Positions 7,278 to 15,629 are shown, counted from the stretch's first letter. The stretch is DNA of 33,462 nt from CAKSNH01 sp964422725 (GCA_964422725.1 CAYRCC010000022.1:1-33462); one strand, 5' to 3'. The notes: a model not told the origin generated them from the sequence alone. Numbers and translations are program-made.

Positions 7278-7733
7278 TTATTTCGGCAATTTAAAAATTT
7301 TGTTCAGCTTGACTGTGAGCTGTTCGGCTTTTTCGGCATTTTCGGTTATTATAAGCACTGTATCATCTCCGGCAACTGAGCCTAAAATTTCGGTATCAAC
7401 CATTGCATCAACAGAGGCCGCAACAGCCGGCGCCATACCCGGGAAACATTTTACGACAACAGTATGCTGTGCAAAAACCACGCCCGTAACCGCATCGGAA
7501 AACATCGCTATATGCTTGTCGGACTCAGGTTTTGAGTTATTCGGGAGAGCATATGCGTATATATTTCCGGCTGCCGGAACTTTTATGAGTCCAAGCTCCT
7601 TTATATCTCTTGACACTGTAGCCTGAGTTACATTAAATCCCTCGTTTTTCAGCTCGTCGAGCAGAGCCTCCTGTGTTTGAATATCTTTATTGTTAATTAT
7701 ACTCAGCAATTTGCTGTGTCTTCTGTATTTCAT
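7278..7733 (-). CDS. argR: Arginine repressor ArgR
   Basis: 151 residues, typical family length. The N-terminal winged helix (1-70) contains the recognition segment ATVSRDIKELGLIKV (about 38-52). The C-terminal oligomerisation and arginine-binding domain has the conserved PGMAPAVAASVDAM and GSVAGDDTVLII (about 118-129), where the Asp pair contacts arginine. It represses arginine biosynthesis and can activate catabolism as an arginine-bound hexamer. It sits 21 bp after nadK and 49 bp before recN in one transcription unit; no arginine-metabolism gene or obvious ARG box lies in this window. Confidence 0.93.
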   Translation of the reverse strand: MKYRRHSKLLSIINNKDIQTQEALLDELKNEGFNVTQATVSRDIKELGLIKVPAAGNIYAYALPNNSKPESDKHIAMFSDAVTGVVFAQHTVVVKCFPGMAPAVAASVDAMVDTEILGSVAGDDTVLIITENAEKAEQLTVKLNKIFKLPK

Positions 7734-7754
7734 TATTTATATTCCTTTCAAAAT

Positions 7755-8594
7755 CTAGGATAATTTCATTATAAGCGTGTCGTAAAACGACTGATTGCTT
7801 ATTTTAATAAGACCGGTGACATACCCCGACTGCGTTATAACCACTTTGTCGCCGTATTTTACATTGTCTTTTACCGCACCGTCAATACTAACTATAGCCT
7901 CGCCCATACACCGCTTGTCAAAAGTAAGCATTACCGTTTTGTCCGCCGACAAGACAGTCGGTCTTGCCGAAAGCATATGCGGACATACCGGAGTTGCCAG
8001 AAAAAGCTTCATCAGAGGGTCAACCACAGGACCGCCGGCTGACAGCGAGTATGCCGTTGAACCGGTAGGGGTGGCGATAATCATACCGTCGGCAGTATAT
8101 GTGTTTACAAGCTCCTCGTCGGAATACATTTCAAAATTTATAAGCCGTGACTTTATATGTTTAAGCATTACTACGTCGTTCAGCGCATGATAAACCCCGT
8201 CGCATATTCCGTCCTTGATAACCTCAACGCGCATCATCATACGGTTGTGCAGTGTGTATCTGTTTTCAAGAAGAGCATCGAGCGCATCTTCGATGCCGTC
8301 GGTTTCCACCTCAGCCATAAATCCTATTGTACCCAGATTTATACCCAAAATCGGCACATCACACTTTGCGCATCTTTCCGCGACATCGAGTATTGTACCG
8401 TCACCGCCGAGCACAATCGCCGCATCAACCATACTGAACATTTCGTTATCCGCATAAACGACATCAAAGCCGTATTCTCTGTATTTTCTGTCCATATACA
8501 GTGTAGCTTTGTTTTTAAGATATTCGACTGTTTTTCTTGCGAATACAAACTCGGAATCTTTGTTGATATTAGGAATTACCGCAATATTTTTCAT
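7755..8594 (-). CDS. nadK: NAD kinase
   Basis: 279 residues. Phosphorylates NAD to NADP in the cytoplasm, using ATP or polyphosphate. Visible motifs are GGDGT at 63-67 (nucleotide binding and catalysis), the NLGTIGFMAE stretch at 86-95, ALND at 137-140 and TPTGSTAYSLSAGGP at 175-189, all diagnostic of the NadK/PpnK family. The start is supported by GGAGAG just upstream on the minus strand. First gene of the nadK-argR-recN operon, with a near-consensus promoter at 8621-8649 that is divergent from tadA. Confidence 0.95.
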   Translation of the reverse strand: MKNIAVIPNINKDSEFVFARKTVEYLKNKATLYMDRKYREYGFDVVYADNEMFSMVDAAIVLGGDGTILDVAERCAKCDVPILGINLGTIGFMAEVETDGIEDALDALLENRYTLHNRMMMRVEVIKDGICDGVYHALNDVVMLKHIKSRLINFEMYSDEELVNTYTADGMIIATPTGSTAYSLSAGGPVVDPLMKLFLATPVCPHMLSARPTVLSADKTVMLTFDKRCMGEAIVSIDGAVKDNVKYGDKVVITQSGYVTGLIKISNQSFYDTLIMKLS

Positions 8595-8620
8595 ACTTCT
8601 CTCCGTCCGCTGTTTTTTAC

Positions 8621-8649
8621 ATTATACATCATAGGTAAAAAAATTTCAA
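8621..8649 (-). promoter_or_regulatory. Promoter of the nadK-argR-recN operon
   Basis: Minus strand TTGAAA (8644-8649), 17-bp spacer, TATAAT (8621-8626), about 27 bases before the nadK start codon. Confidence 0.7.
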
Positions 8650-8712
8650 GATAATCAATGAATATTCTGTAATTTTATTCATAATCAACGTCTGAAATTT
8701 GCACTGTGACTA

Positions 8713-8741
8713 TTTAAATTTATTACGAAATGTGCTATACT
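8713..8741 (+). promoter_or_regulatory. Probable tadA promoter
   Basis: TTTAAA (8713-8718), 17-bp spacer, TATACT (8736-8741) preceded by TGTGC. It is divergent from and about 65 bp away from the nadK promoter. Confidence 0.45.
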
Positions 8742-8777
8742 GATTTTGTCAATTGCAAAAAGAGAGGACTATGGTAT

Positions 8778-9269
8778 ATGAATGAATTTAACATAAAGTA
8801 TATGCGCGAAGCACTGAAACAGGCGCAGAAAGCCGCTGAGTCGGACGAAACGCCGATAGGCGCGGTTATTGTTCACGACGGAAAAATCATAGCGCGCGGA
8901 CGAAATATGCGTGAAACGAAAAAGAACAGTTTGTGCCATGCCGAAATTTCCGCAATCAATAAAGCATCAAAGAAACTCGGCGGCTGGCGGCTGCCTGACT
9001 GCGACCTGTATGTAACGCTTGAGCCGTGTCCGATGTGTGCCGGTGCTGTAATTGCCGCGCGCATAGACAATATATATTTCGGGGCGTACGACAAGAAAAC
9101 GGGGTCTGCCGGCTCGGCGGTCAATTTGTTTGAGCGCGATTTGTTCAACCATAATGTGAACGTAGTCGGCGGAGTTATGGAAGATGAATGTTCGGAAATA
9201 ATTAAAAGCTTTTTCAAGAAATTACGGCAGCGAAAAAAAGCCGAAAATAACCGAAAGAACGAAAAATAA
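8778..9269 (+). CDS. tadA: tRNA-specific adenosine deaminase TadA
   Basis: 163 residues. The start at 8778 is chosen from GAGAGGA at 8762-8768; a longer frame exists but has no ribosome-binding site. It converts A34 to inosine in the anticodon of tRNA-Arg(ACG), and the substrate tRNA gene is in this same window at 15771. Zinc deaminase motifs are clear: CHAEIS with His54 and Glu56, and EPCPMCAGA with Cys84 and Cys87. The C-terminal tail is basic (KKLRQRKKAENNRKNEK). A single-gene unit; a weak GTTGTTTC/GAAACAAC hairpin (9270-9298) follows it without a T run. Confidence 0.93.
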   Translation: MNEFNIKYMREALKQAQKAAESDETPIGAVIVHDGKIIARGRNMRETKKNSLCHAEISAINKASKKLGGWRLPDCDLYVTLEPCPMCAGAVIAARIDNIYFGAYDKKTGSAGSAVNLFERDLFNHNVNVVGGVMEDECSEIIKSFFKKLRQRKKAENNRKNEK

Positions 9270-9357
9270 GTTGTTTCCGAATTAAAGAATGAAACAACGG
9301 GGATTGATCCGCATTTGTTTTCATCTGATTTTTATTGTTAATGTACAGTTAATTTTA

Positions 9358-9385
9358 TTGAAAAACACGCTTTTTGTGATATAAT
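9358..9385 (+). promoter_or_regulatory. Promoter of the CE12 esterase-nitroreductase unit
   Basis: TTGAAA (9358-9363), 16-bp spacer, TATAAT (9380-9385) with an upstream TGTG extension. The ribosome-binding site GGAGG and start codon follow at 9419-9432. Confidence 0.65.
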
Positions 9386-9429
9386 TATTATATAATGGCT
9401 GTTTTATGGCGATAGTATGGAGGTTTTTT

Positions 9430-11172
9430 ATGGAACAGGAATTGTTTAAGGCATATTTTGATTTCGGTGTCGGAGAGTGCGCCGATGGGTATATAAAAGT
9501 CGGTGCTGACGATGTGTACTCGGAAGAAAAAGGGTACGGATTCGTATTCGATACGGATAACGACGGAAACAGACTCGCAAAAATCTGTGCGGCAGACCGC
9601 GGCGGCGAAATACTCAAACGTGATTTTTGTTATGCCGACACGACGGACGTGCCGCTGAGATTCGATATTGACGTACCGCACAACGGCGCATACAATATCA
9701 AAGTCATAATGGGAGATTACGCCGAAGAAAATACCGTGACTCTGCAAACCGAAAGCAGACGGTTTATGATTAACGGCAAAAAAATCAGAGCCGGAGAATT
9801 TATCGAAGAAGAATTTACGGTAAGTGTATGCGATGTACACAGAAAAGATGAAGAACGCTTTTATAATCGTAAGCTTAATATTGCGGTTATGGGCGATAAG
9901 GCGTGTATAAATGCGGTTAGCGTGGAGGAGGTAACAGATGCAATAACTATTTATGTTGCAGGTGATTCCACCGTTACCGACCAGACAGCCAACTATCCGT
10001 ATAATCCGAAAAGTACATACTGCGGTTGGGGGCAAATGCTCGGACAGTATCTGAAAAAGGGAGTCTGTGTGTCGAATCACGCACAGTCCGGACTCACCAC
10101 ACAAACATTTATGGGTATACACTGGGCGGTGGTTAAAGAGCGTATCAAAGCCGGAGATTTTCTGTTTATACAGTTTGGACACAACGATCAGAAAGTAGAA
10201 AGTCTTGGAGCATTTACGGGATATTATGAAAATTTGAAGTATTACATAAATTATGCGCGCTCTGTCGGCGCGACACCTGTTGTGTGTACACCTATCAATC
10301 GTATCATTTTTGAAAACGACGGTACACTGCGCGACCTTTTGGGTGAATACGGTTCGGCGGTGCGGAGTATATGCAAAGAAATGAATGTTGTATGTATTGA
10401 TTTGCTGAAAAAGACCACAGAATATTTTACCGGAAAAGGCGATGTGGAGTCGTGGGACTTTTTCTGGGGTGACGGTGTAAACCGCGATTATACGCATACA
10501 AACGACTTTGGCGGAGATTTGATTTCAAAGTTTGTCGCACAGGGAATTGCAGACAATAAAATCGAGCCGATATGTGAATTTGTCAGAACGGACTTGATTG
10601 CTGTTGAAATGCCGAAGATAAAAGTGCATACAAAGCGCAGTGACGACAACAGTAAAGAGCTTAAAGCACTTTCAAACATCGGCTTAGTGAACGTACCTAA
10701 GTTTGTTGATATCAACGGAGCGGAGAATGAAGATAAAATACGCGAGCTTTCGTCGCGCGGTATTTTGGACAGTGTAAGGGAAAATGAGTTTGCCGCCGAT
10801 GAATTGCTTACAGCCGAGTCGGCGGTGAAATGGGCGGCGGCGGCAGCCGGAATAAAATGTGATGAAGCAAAAAAGGTTGTATCGGAAAACGGATGGCTGA
10901 TAAACGCGGACGATGCGCCTATTACAAGAGAAAAACTTGCGGTGCTTGTTATTAATTCGTACAACCACCGTGCGCCCGACAGAGCGATTGTCGGCAGTAT
11001 AGAACAATACAGCGACAGAAATCTTATAGACGACAGCGTGCTGGACTTTGTAAGAGCGGCAAACGAGCTCGGAGTGCTCAGGGGAGTCAGTGAAACCGAG
11101 TATGCGCCGAAAAGTACGCTGACACGCGGTGAGGCAGTCGAAATATTTTACAGACTGATTAAAACGAATTGA
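9430..11172 (+). CDS. CE12-type rhamnogalacturonan acetylesterase with SLH-like C-terminus and no signal peptide
   Basis: 580 residues. The start at 9430 is set by GGAGG (9419-9423). Residues about 5-168 form a galactose-binding-like beta domain (DFGVGECADGYIKVGADDVY...) typical of the N-terminus of YesY/RhgT-like CE12 enzymes. Residues 172-375 are an SGNH hydrolase: nucleophile Ser180 in GDSTVTD, block III GHND at 250-253 and the Asp353-x-x-His356 pair in RDYTHTND. CE12 enzymes remove acetyl groups from rhamnogalacturonan. The C-terminal 423-580 resembles two or three S-layer homology units (FVDINGAENEDKIRELSSRGIL..., YSDRNLIDDSVLDFVRAANELGVLRG). SLH domains normally anchor exported proteins, yet the N-terminus is hydrophilic with no signal peptide. 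The nitroreductase gene follows after 13 bp. Confidence 0.88.
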   Translation: MEQELFKAYFDFGVGECADGYIKVGADDVYSEEKGYGFVFDTDNDGNRLAKICAADRGGEILKRDFCYADTTDVPLRFDIDVPHNGAYNIKVIMGDYAEENTVTLQTESRRFMINGKKIRAGEFIEEEFTVSVCDVHRKDEERFYNRKLNIAVMGDKACINAVSVEEVTDAITIYVAGDSTVTDQTANYPYNPKSTYCGWGQMLGQYLKKGVCVSNHAQSGLTTQTFMGIHWAVVKERIKAGDFLFIQFGHNDQKVESLGAFTGYYENLKYYINYARSVGATPVVCTPINRIIFENDGTLRDLLGEYGSAVRSICKEMNVVCIDLLKKTTEYFTGKGDVESWDFFWGDGVNRDYTHTNDFGGDLISKFVAQGIADNKIEPICEFVRTDLIAVEMPKIKVHTKRSDDNSKELKALSNIGLVNVPKFVDINGAENEDKIRELSSRGILDSVRENEFAADELLTAESAVKWAAAAAGIKCDEAKKVVSENGWLINADDAPITREKLAVLVINSYNHRAPDRAIVGSIEQYSDRNLIDDSVLDFVRAANELGVLRGVSETEYAPKSTLTRGEAVEIFYRLIKTN

Positions 11173-11185
11173 GGAGAATTTGAAA

Positions 11186-11752
11186 ATGAATGTATATGAG
11201 GCAATTATGTCAAGAAGGACAATAAGAAAGTTCAGACAGGATAAAATAGACAAAAATGATTTAATCAAATTGGTTGACTGTGCAAGAATGGCGGCATACG
11301 GTGCAAATTTGCAGCCGCTGAAATTTGCGGTGATTGATGATGAAAGCAAAAGAAATGAAATTTTCCCTTTTATAAAGTGGGCGGGATATTTGAACGACGG
11401 AGCGCCTAAGGATAATGAGCGTCCGAGTGCTTATATTGCAGTGCTTGGCGACAAAACTCTGAAAGCCTCGGATACGTACGAAACGGAAGCCGGAGCGGCA
11501 GTTACAACGATGATGCTTGCAGCTGAGGAAATGGGTATTGCTACTTGCTGGCTGGGAGCTATACAGCGCGATGAGATAAAAAGCACTCTTGCGCTTGACG
11601 ATAACTTGAAAGTGGTGTATTTGCTTGCACTCGGCTATCCTATGCAAAAGAGCGAGCCGGTTGAATTTGCCGGAGATGTTAAGTATTATTTGGACGGCGA
11701 AACGCTGAAAGTGCCTAAACGCAGCATTGATGAAGTGTTGGTTAAAATATAA
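11186..11752 (+). CDS. Nitroreductase-family flavoprotein
   Basis: 188 residues. ATG 11186 is preferred: GAGGAG (11171-11176, overlapping the upstream stop codon) lies nine bases before it, while an in-frame TTG at 11180 is too close. The N-terminus MNVYEAIMSRRTIRKF carries the Arg-rich FMN-phosphate segment (SRRTIRKF), followed by ARMAAYGANLQPLKF and the C-terminal GAAVTTMMLAAEEMGIATCWLG helix typical of small NAD(P)H-dependent nitroreductases. Substrate unknown; these enzymes reduce quinones, flavins or nitro compounds as homodimers in the cytoplasm. Co-transcribed with the CE12-type gene, with no obvious functional link. Confidence 0.88.
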   Translation: MNVYEAIMSRRTIRKFRQDKIDKNDLIKLVDCARMAAYGANLQPLKFAVIDDESKRNEIFPFIKWAGYLNDGAPKDNERPSAYIAVLGDKTLKASDTYETEAGAAVTTMMLAAEEMGIATCWLGAIQRDEIKSTLALDDNLKVVYLLALGYPMQKSEPVEFAGDVKYYLDGETLKVPKRSIDEVLVKI

Positions 11753-11768
11753 CGGTATATGAGTATAT

Positions 11769-11827
11769 TTTCAAAGAAAGTGACGAGTGTCACTTTCTTT
11801 GAAAGGCTTGTCGGCAGTTTGCCGACA
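11769..11827 (+). terminator. Double hairpin after the nitroreductase gene
   Basis: First stem: TTTCAAAGAAAGTGAC (11769-11784) with GTCACTTTCTTTGAAA (11789-11804), a perfect 16-bp stem with a four-base loop. Second stem: TGTCGGCA (11809-11816) with TGCCGACA (11820-11827), perfect 8 bp with a three-base loop, followed by GTTTC. Both modules recur in other intergenic hairpins of this window. It probably ends the CE12 transcript; the T run is short, so some read-through into the ndpA-like gene is possible. Confidence 0.6.
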
Positions 11828-11860
11828 GTTTCATTAATTTAATTTGACGGAGAGTATAAG

Positions 11861-12865
11861 ATGATTATAACAGTAAAGAAAGCAATATTGCACATTTTGG
11901 ACGGTTTATCGGGAATAAGTGTGTTTTCGGATTCCGAGCTGGATACGGAGAATGACAGCGTACAAGCGTTTATCACCAAGCATATAGAAAAGCTGTATGA
12001 CGATTCCGCTCTGCGTTCCGGTGAATTTAATTCAAACAGCGGTTTCAAATATCATTTGGGAGAGTATCTGAACAACGAAATAACATTGCAGAAATTTTCG
12101 CATTATGTAGCCGAAAATATGTACGAGGCGGTGTGCAAGTCGGATAAAATCGATTCGTCGGATTTAATTGTGTGTGACTGTGAAATCAGCGAAACACCGG
12201 TTATGGTGGTGCTGAAATGCGAAAATAAGCAAGGGTATACACACCGAGTTGTGCAGAATGACGGCGTAATTTCCAACGAGCTTATAAATCATCGCGCAAT
12301 ATTGCCGTCGGTTTCACAGAAAATTACAGAATGCGCTTTTGTGAACCTGAATGATATGACGATAAAATACAAAGGAAAAAGATGCTCTGTTGACGGCGAA
12401 AGTGTCGATTTGATTGCCGATGTTATGCTTGAGGGTGTATTCGACATTTCCGCAAAAGAATCGTTTAATGCGGTGCGCAAAATTGCAAGGGAGGTTGCCG
12501 CCGATAACGGCGGTGACAGTATTGATGCCGAGGTGAAGATTAAAAAGCTTGTTTCTGATGCTGTTGCGGAAGATGAGTATATTGAACCGGTAAAAGTGGC
12601 TGAGGCGGTGTTTGACAATTCGCCGGCAATGCGCGAAGAGTTTATCGCAAAGGTGCAAGATGCAAATGTTCCGGAAAAAGTCGAAATAAATGATTATGTT
12701 GCAAAGAAAGCCGCCGGCAATATAAAGCTGATTACCGATATAGGCGTTGAGCTGTCGTTTCCGGCGGAGTTTTACCGAGATGACGAGCATATAAGCATTA
12801 TAAATAACGATGACGGCACACTTTCAATCCAAATTAACAATATAAACGAAATTAAAAATAAGTAG
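11861..12865 (+). CDS. Nucleoid-associated protein, NdpA/YejK family
   Basis: 334 residues with GGAGAG just before ATG 11861. The opening (ITVKKAILHILD), the central EYLNNEITLQKF and VVLKCENKQGYTHRV, and the C-terminal domain ending ISIINNDDGTLSIQINN match the 37-kDa nucleoid-associated (NdpA/YejK) family in length and layout. These cytoplasmic proteins copurify with the nucleoid; their molecular function is poorly defined. The family is widespread in gamma-proteobacteria and also occurs in Firmicutes, sometimes near mobile elements. It starts a tight cluster: the GT2 gene begins 15 bp after its stop codon. No convincing promoter was found between the double hairpin and its ribosome-binding site. 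Confidence 0.8.
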   Translation: MIITVKKAILHILDGLSGISVFSDSELDTENDSVQAFITKHIEKLYDDSALRSGEFNSNSGFKYHLGEYLNNEITLQKFSHYVAENMYEAVCKSDKIDSSDLIVCDCEISETPVMVVLKCENKQGYTHRVVQNDGVISNELINHRAILPSVSQKITECAFVNLNDMTIKYKGKRCSVDGESVDLIADVMLEGVFDISAKESFNAVRKIAREVAADNGGDSIDAEVKIKKLVSDAVAEDEYIEPVKVAEAVFDNSPAMREEFIAKVQDANVPEKVEINDYVAKKAAGNIKLITDIGVELSFPAEFYRDDEHISIINNDDGTLSIQINNINEIKNK

Positions 12866-12880
12866 TGCAGGGAGAGTGCA

Positions 12881-13723
12881 ATGGACAAGCCTTCAATAAG
12901 CTTTGTTATTTTAACGTGGAATTCCGAAAGGTACATAGAAAAATGTATCTCGTCGATACTTGATATGGATTTTGCGGATAAAGAAATCTTTGTTGTGGAT
13001 AACGGCTCGCGTGACGGTACGCGCGAAATTTTAAGTAAATACGGCGAAAGTATAAATGCAATATATATTGGTAAAAATATCGGGACTACGCGTTCGAGAA
13101 ACATCGCAATTCGCAGGTGCAGTGATGAGTTTGAATTTCTTTGCATATTGGACTCCGATACCGTGGTTAATGAACAAGCATTTGCCGATATGATAAAACT
13201 GCTTAATCGGGACGAAACAATAGGCATTGTCGGACCGCAGATGTGTAATGCCGACGGGGTGCTGCAGATTTCGGCAAAACGTTTCCCGACAGTGAAAATA
13301 AAGCTTTTTAAAGCGTGCCCGATAAAGGCGGTGCAGAGAATGGGCGAAAGACTTGAGGGTTACAGCTTTGACCATTCGAGCGGTGTACATACGGCAGACC
13401 ACGTTATATCGGCGTGCTGGCTGATGAAAAAGAGTGTTGTCAGGGAAGTCGGACTGTTTGATGAAAAGATATTTTACGCGCCCGAGGATAATGACTACTG
13501 TATGCGTGTAAGAAAAGCCGGATATAAAGTTGTTTATTCGGCGCAAAGCAAAATAATCCACGACACACAGCGGATATCCAAAAAGAAATTTTTCAGTTAT
13601 ATTAATCTACTGCATATAACCGGATTGATATATTACTTTTTTAAACACAGATATTGGCTTAATGCGCCTAAATTTGAAAGCAGCGAGGTGATTGAATCCG
13701 ATGAAACCGCATACACCGGATAA
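12881..13723 (+). CDS. Glycosyltransferase family 2 (rhamnosyltransferase-like)
   Basis: 280 residues, start supported by GGGAGAG eleven bases upstream. A GT-A fold with the opening ISFVILTWNSERYIEKCISSIL, nucleotide-sugar motif VVDNGSRDGT (38-47) and metal-binding DSD at 91-93 in ILDSDT; ACWLMKKSVVREVGLFDEKIF and APEDNDYCMRVRKAGYKV are typical of WbbL-like rhamnosyltransferases. It transfers a sugar from a nucleotide donor to a glycan or lipid-linked acceptor at the inner face of the membrane; donor and acceptor unknown. The C-terminus contains a hydrophobic-aromatic stretch (INLLHITGLIYYFF) but no clear membrane span. Its last 23 bases overlap the acyltransferase gene, indicating translational coupling. 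Confidence 0.85.
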   Translation: MDKPSISFVILTWNSERYIEKCISSILDMDFADKEIFVVDNGSRDGTREILSKYGESINAIYIGKNIGTTRSRNIAIRRCSDEFEFLCILDSDTVVNEQAFADMIKLLNRDETIGIVGPQMCNADGVLQISAKRFPTVKIKLFKACPIKAVQRMGERLEGYSFDHSSGVHTADHVISACWLMKKSVVREVGLFDEKIFYAPEDNDYCMRVRKAGYKVVYSAQSKIIHDTQRISKKKFFSYINLLHITGLIYYFFKHRYWLNAPKFESSEVIESDETAYTG

Positions 13724-14963
13724 CTGGGAAAAGCTGGACAATGCCGGAAAAATATTTCCGTCGACCGCAAACAGACAGGACACCAAGGTTTTTCGCTTTT
13801 CCTGTGAGCTTTACGAAATGATAGACCCCAAAATACTTCAGGAGGCACTTGACAGGACGACAGATGATTTTCCTATATTTAAGTCGGCAATGAGAAAAGG
13901 ACTTTTTTGGTATTATTTGAAACCGTTTGATGTAAGAGCGATGGTCAGCGAGGAGAGCAAAATGCCGTGTTCGGCTATATATAATCCGGATAAACATACA
14001 CTTTTATTCAATGTCACATACTACCGAAAACGTATAAATCTCGAAGTGTATCACGCTTTGACAGACGGCACGGGAGCAATGCAGTTTTTAAAAACGCTTG
14101 TCTATCATTATGTTATGCTCAAGTATCCTCAGGAGTTTTCCGATATTGATTATGATGCCTCGTATTACGAAAAAGCGGAGGACAGTTTCAGCAGATACTA
14201 TGAGAAAAGCTCAAAAAAGCAGGCAAAAGAACCTAAAGCATACCGTATAAAAGGTACAAAAGCTCCCGAAAACAGCATAAAAATTATAACCGGTATAGTA
14301 TCGGTGAACAGCGTGCTTGATAAGGCGCACGAATACGGAACCACCGTAAGCGTGCTTTTGACGGCAATATTTTTGTGTTCCATAAACAAATATGCCGGTA
14401 CATCGATGCGCAAACGTCCTATAGTGCTTACTGTGCCTGTAAATTTGAGAAATTATTTCAGCTCGGCATCGGCGCGCAATTTTTTTTGTACGATGAATGT
14501 GGGGTATCTGTTCGGCGGAAATGACAGTCTTGAAGATGTAATAAGGAGTGTGGCGGAAAGTTTTAAAGTTCAGCTTACGCGTGAAAATCTGGCGGCGCGT
14601 ATGAACGGCTTTTCGGCAATCGAAAGAAATATATTTGCACGTATAACGCCGCTTCCGATAAAGGATATTGTTATGTGCATAGCCGGTGAAATTGTCGATT
14701 CCAAATCGACGGGAGCAATTTCAAACATCGGCAAGGTGGTAATGCCGGACGGTTTTGAAAAGTATGTAAAATTGTTTGACGTGTTTATAAGTACGGAGAA
14801 ATTGCAGATGTGCCTGTGTTCGTATATGGATAATTTGGTGTTGAGCTTTTCTTCGGCGTTTATGAATACGGAAATACAAAAAGATTTTTTCAGAACGCTG
14901 TCATCTATGGGAATAGATGTACAGATACATGCAAACCACCTTACGGAGGAGGAGGGGGTATAA
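13701..14963 (+). CDS. Condensation/alcohol-acetyltransferase-like acyltransferase (HxxxDG)
   Basis: 420 residues from ATG 13701 (MKPHTPDNWEKLDNAG); GAGG at 13685-13688 inside the glycosyltransferase gene is the likely ribosome-binding site, and a TTG at 13692 is the alternative. The catalytic motif HALTDG is at 118-123, the HxxxDG signature of CoA- or carrier-dependent acyltransferases of the condensation / PapA / AATase superfamily. Later conserved-looking parts are VPVNLRNYF (245-253) and GAISNIGKV (338-346), the latter like the SNxG structural motif of these enzymes. No signal peptide or membrane span. It overlaps the GT2 gene by 23 bp and abuts the next gene (TAAATG), so acylation of a glycan or lipid made by the neighbour is plausible but inferred. 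Confidence 0.75.
   Translation: MKPHTPDNWEKLDNAGKIFPSTANRQDTKVFRFSCELYEMIDPKILQEALDRTTDDFPIFKSAMRKGLFWYYLKPFDVRAMVSEESKMPCSAIYNPDKHTLLFNVTYYRKRINLEVYHALTDGTGAMQFLKTLVYHYVMLKYPQEFSDIDYDASYYEKAEDSFSRYYEKSSKKQAKEPKAYRIKGTKAPENSIKIITGIVSVNSVLDKAHEYGTTVSVLLTAIFLCSINKYAGTSMRKRPIVLTVPVNLRNYFSSASARNFFCTMNVGYLFGGNDSLEDVIRSVAESFKVQLTRENLAARMNGFSAIERNIFARITPLPIKDIVMCIAGEIVDSKSTGAISNIGKVVMPDGFEKYVKLFDVFISTEKLQMCLCSYMDNLVLSFSSAFMNTEIQKDFFRTLSSMGIDVQIHANHLTEEEGV
14945..14958 (+). promoter_or_regulatory. Extended ribosome-binding site inside the end of the acyltransferase gene
   Basis: GGAGGAGGAGGGGG lies within the last codons of the acyltransferase gene (encoding EEEGV), five bases before ATG 14964. Together with the TAAATG junction it indicates coupled, efficient translation of the membrane protein. 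Confidence 0.6.
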
Positions 14964-15629
14964 ATGAAATATTGTAAAAAATGTGCGGTGTCTGTGCGTG
15001 ATAACAGCAGAATATGTCCGCTCTGCCAACATTCTCTTACCGATATTGGCGGTGAAAGCGAGAGTGTATTTCCCTATGTTCCGCTTAAATATACGTATAA
15101 GGATTTATATATAAAAATGGGGATTTTATCCGCAATAATAATATGCGTAATATCGGTTACAGTTGATTTGATTGTAAAGACGGGGACACATTGGTCGCTT
15201 TATGTACTGGGCGGCGCGGTGTCGCTCGGAGTTGTTTTCGCGGTAGTTATGCCGAAACTCAGAAATATACCGAAGGCAATACTGCATCAGGCGGTTACCT
15301 GCGGAATTATTGTGTATATATGGGATATATGCACGGGGAATATAGGGTGGTCGTTTGATTACGTAATTCCGTTTTTGTGTGCAGGTACTAATATAGCGAT
15401 GATAGCTGTATTTTTTGCGTTGAAATTAAAAATTGATGATGTGGCGTTTTATTACTTTATGAGCCTGATAATAGGGCTGATGCCGATATGGTTCATATTG
15501 TCGGGTATTGCCGGGGTGATTTATCCGTCGCTGACATCAATAGGAGTGAGCGTAATTTCGCTTGCGGCATTTATACTGTTTTACGGTCCGAATATTATAG
15601 AAATGCTTAAAAGCAAGTTTCACATTTAA
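14964..15629 (+). CDS. Zinc-ribbon multi-pass membrane protein (DUF6320-like)
   Basis: 221 residues. The N-terminal zinc ribbon uses YCKKC (Cys4, Cys7) and CPLCQ (Cys18, Cys21). A short linker is followed by about six to seven hydrophobic segments (for example LSAIIICVISVTVDLIV, LYVLGGAVSLGVVFAVVM, YFMSLIIGLMPIWFILSGIAGVIY, GVSVISLAAFILFYGP) and a short basic tail. This resembles the DUF6320 group that I recall beside AATase-like acyltransferases in Clostridia, though that is from memory. The stop codon of the acyltransferase is directly followed by this ATG. Function unknown; a membrane partner for the acyltransferase is the natural guess. Confidence 0.7.
   Translation: MKYCKKCAVSVRDNSRICPLCQHSLTDIGGESESVFPYVPLKYTYKDLYIKMGILSAIIICVISVTVDLIVKTGTHWSLYVLGGAVSLGVVFAVVMPKLRNIPKAILHQAVTCGIIVYIWDICTGNIGWSFDYVIPFLCAGTNIAMIAVFFALKLKIDDVAFYYFMSLIIGLMPIWFILSGIAGVIYPSLTSIGVSVISLAAFILFYGPNIIEMLKSKFHI

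Noticed and set aside
8778..9269. TadA and its substrate tRNA-Arg(ACG) in one window as a functional linkage
   Set aside because: They are 6.5 kb apart in separate transcription units; co-occurrence in one window is not evidence of linkage.
9388..10497. Long minus-strand frame (369 codons) opposite the CE12-type gene
   Set aside because: Shadow of the real gene: no ribosome-binding site, biased composition and no recognisable domain, while the plus frame has clear catalytic motifs.
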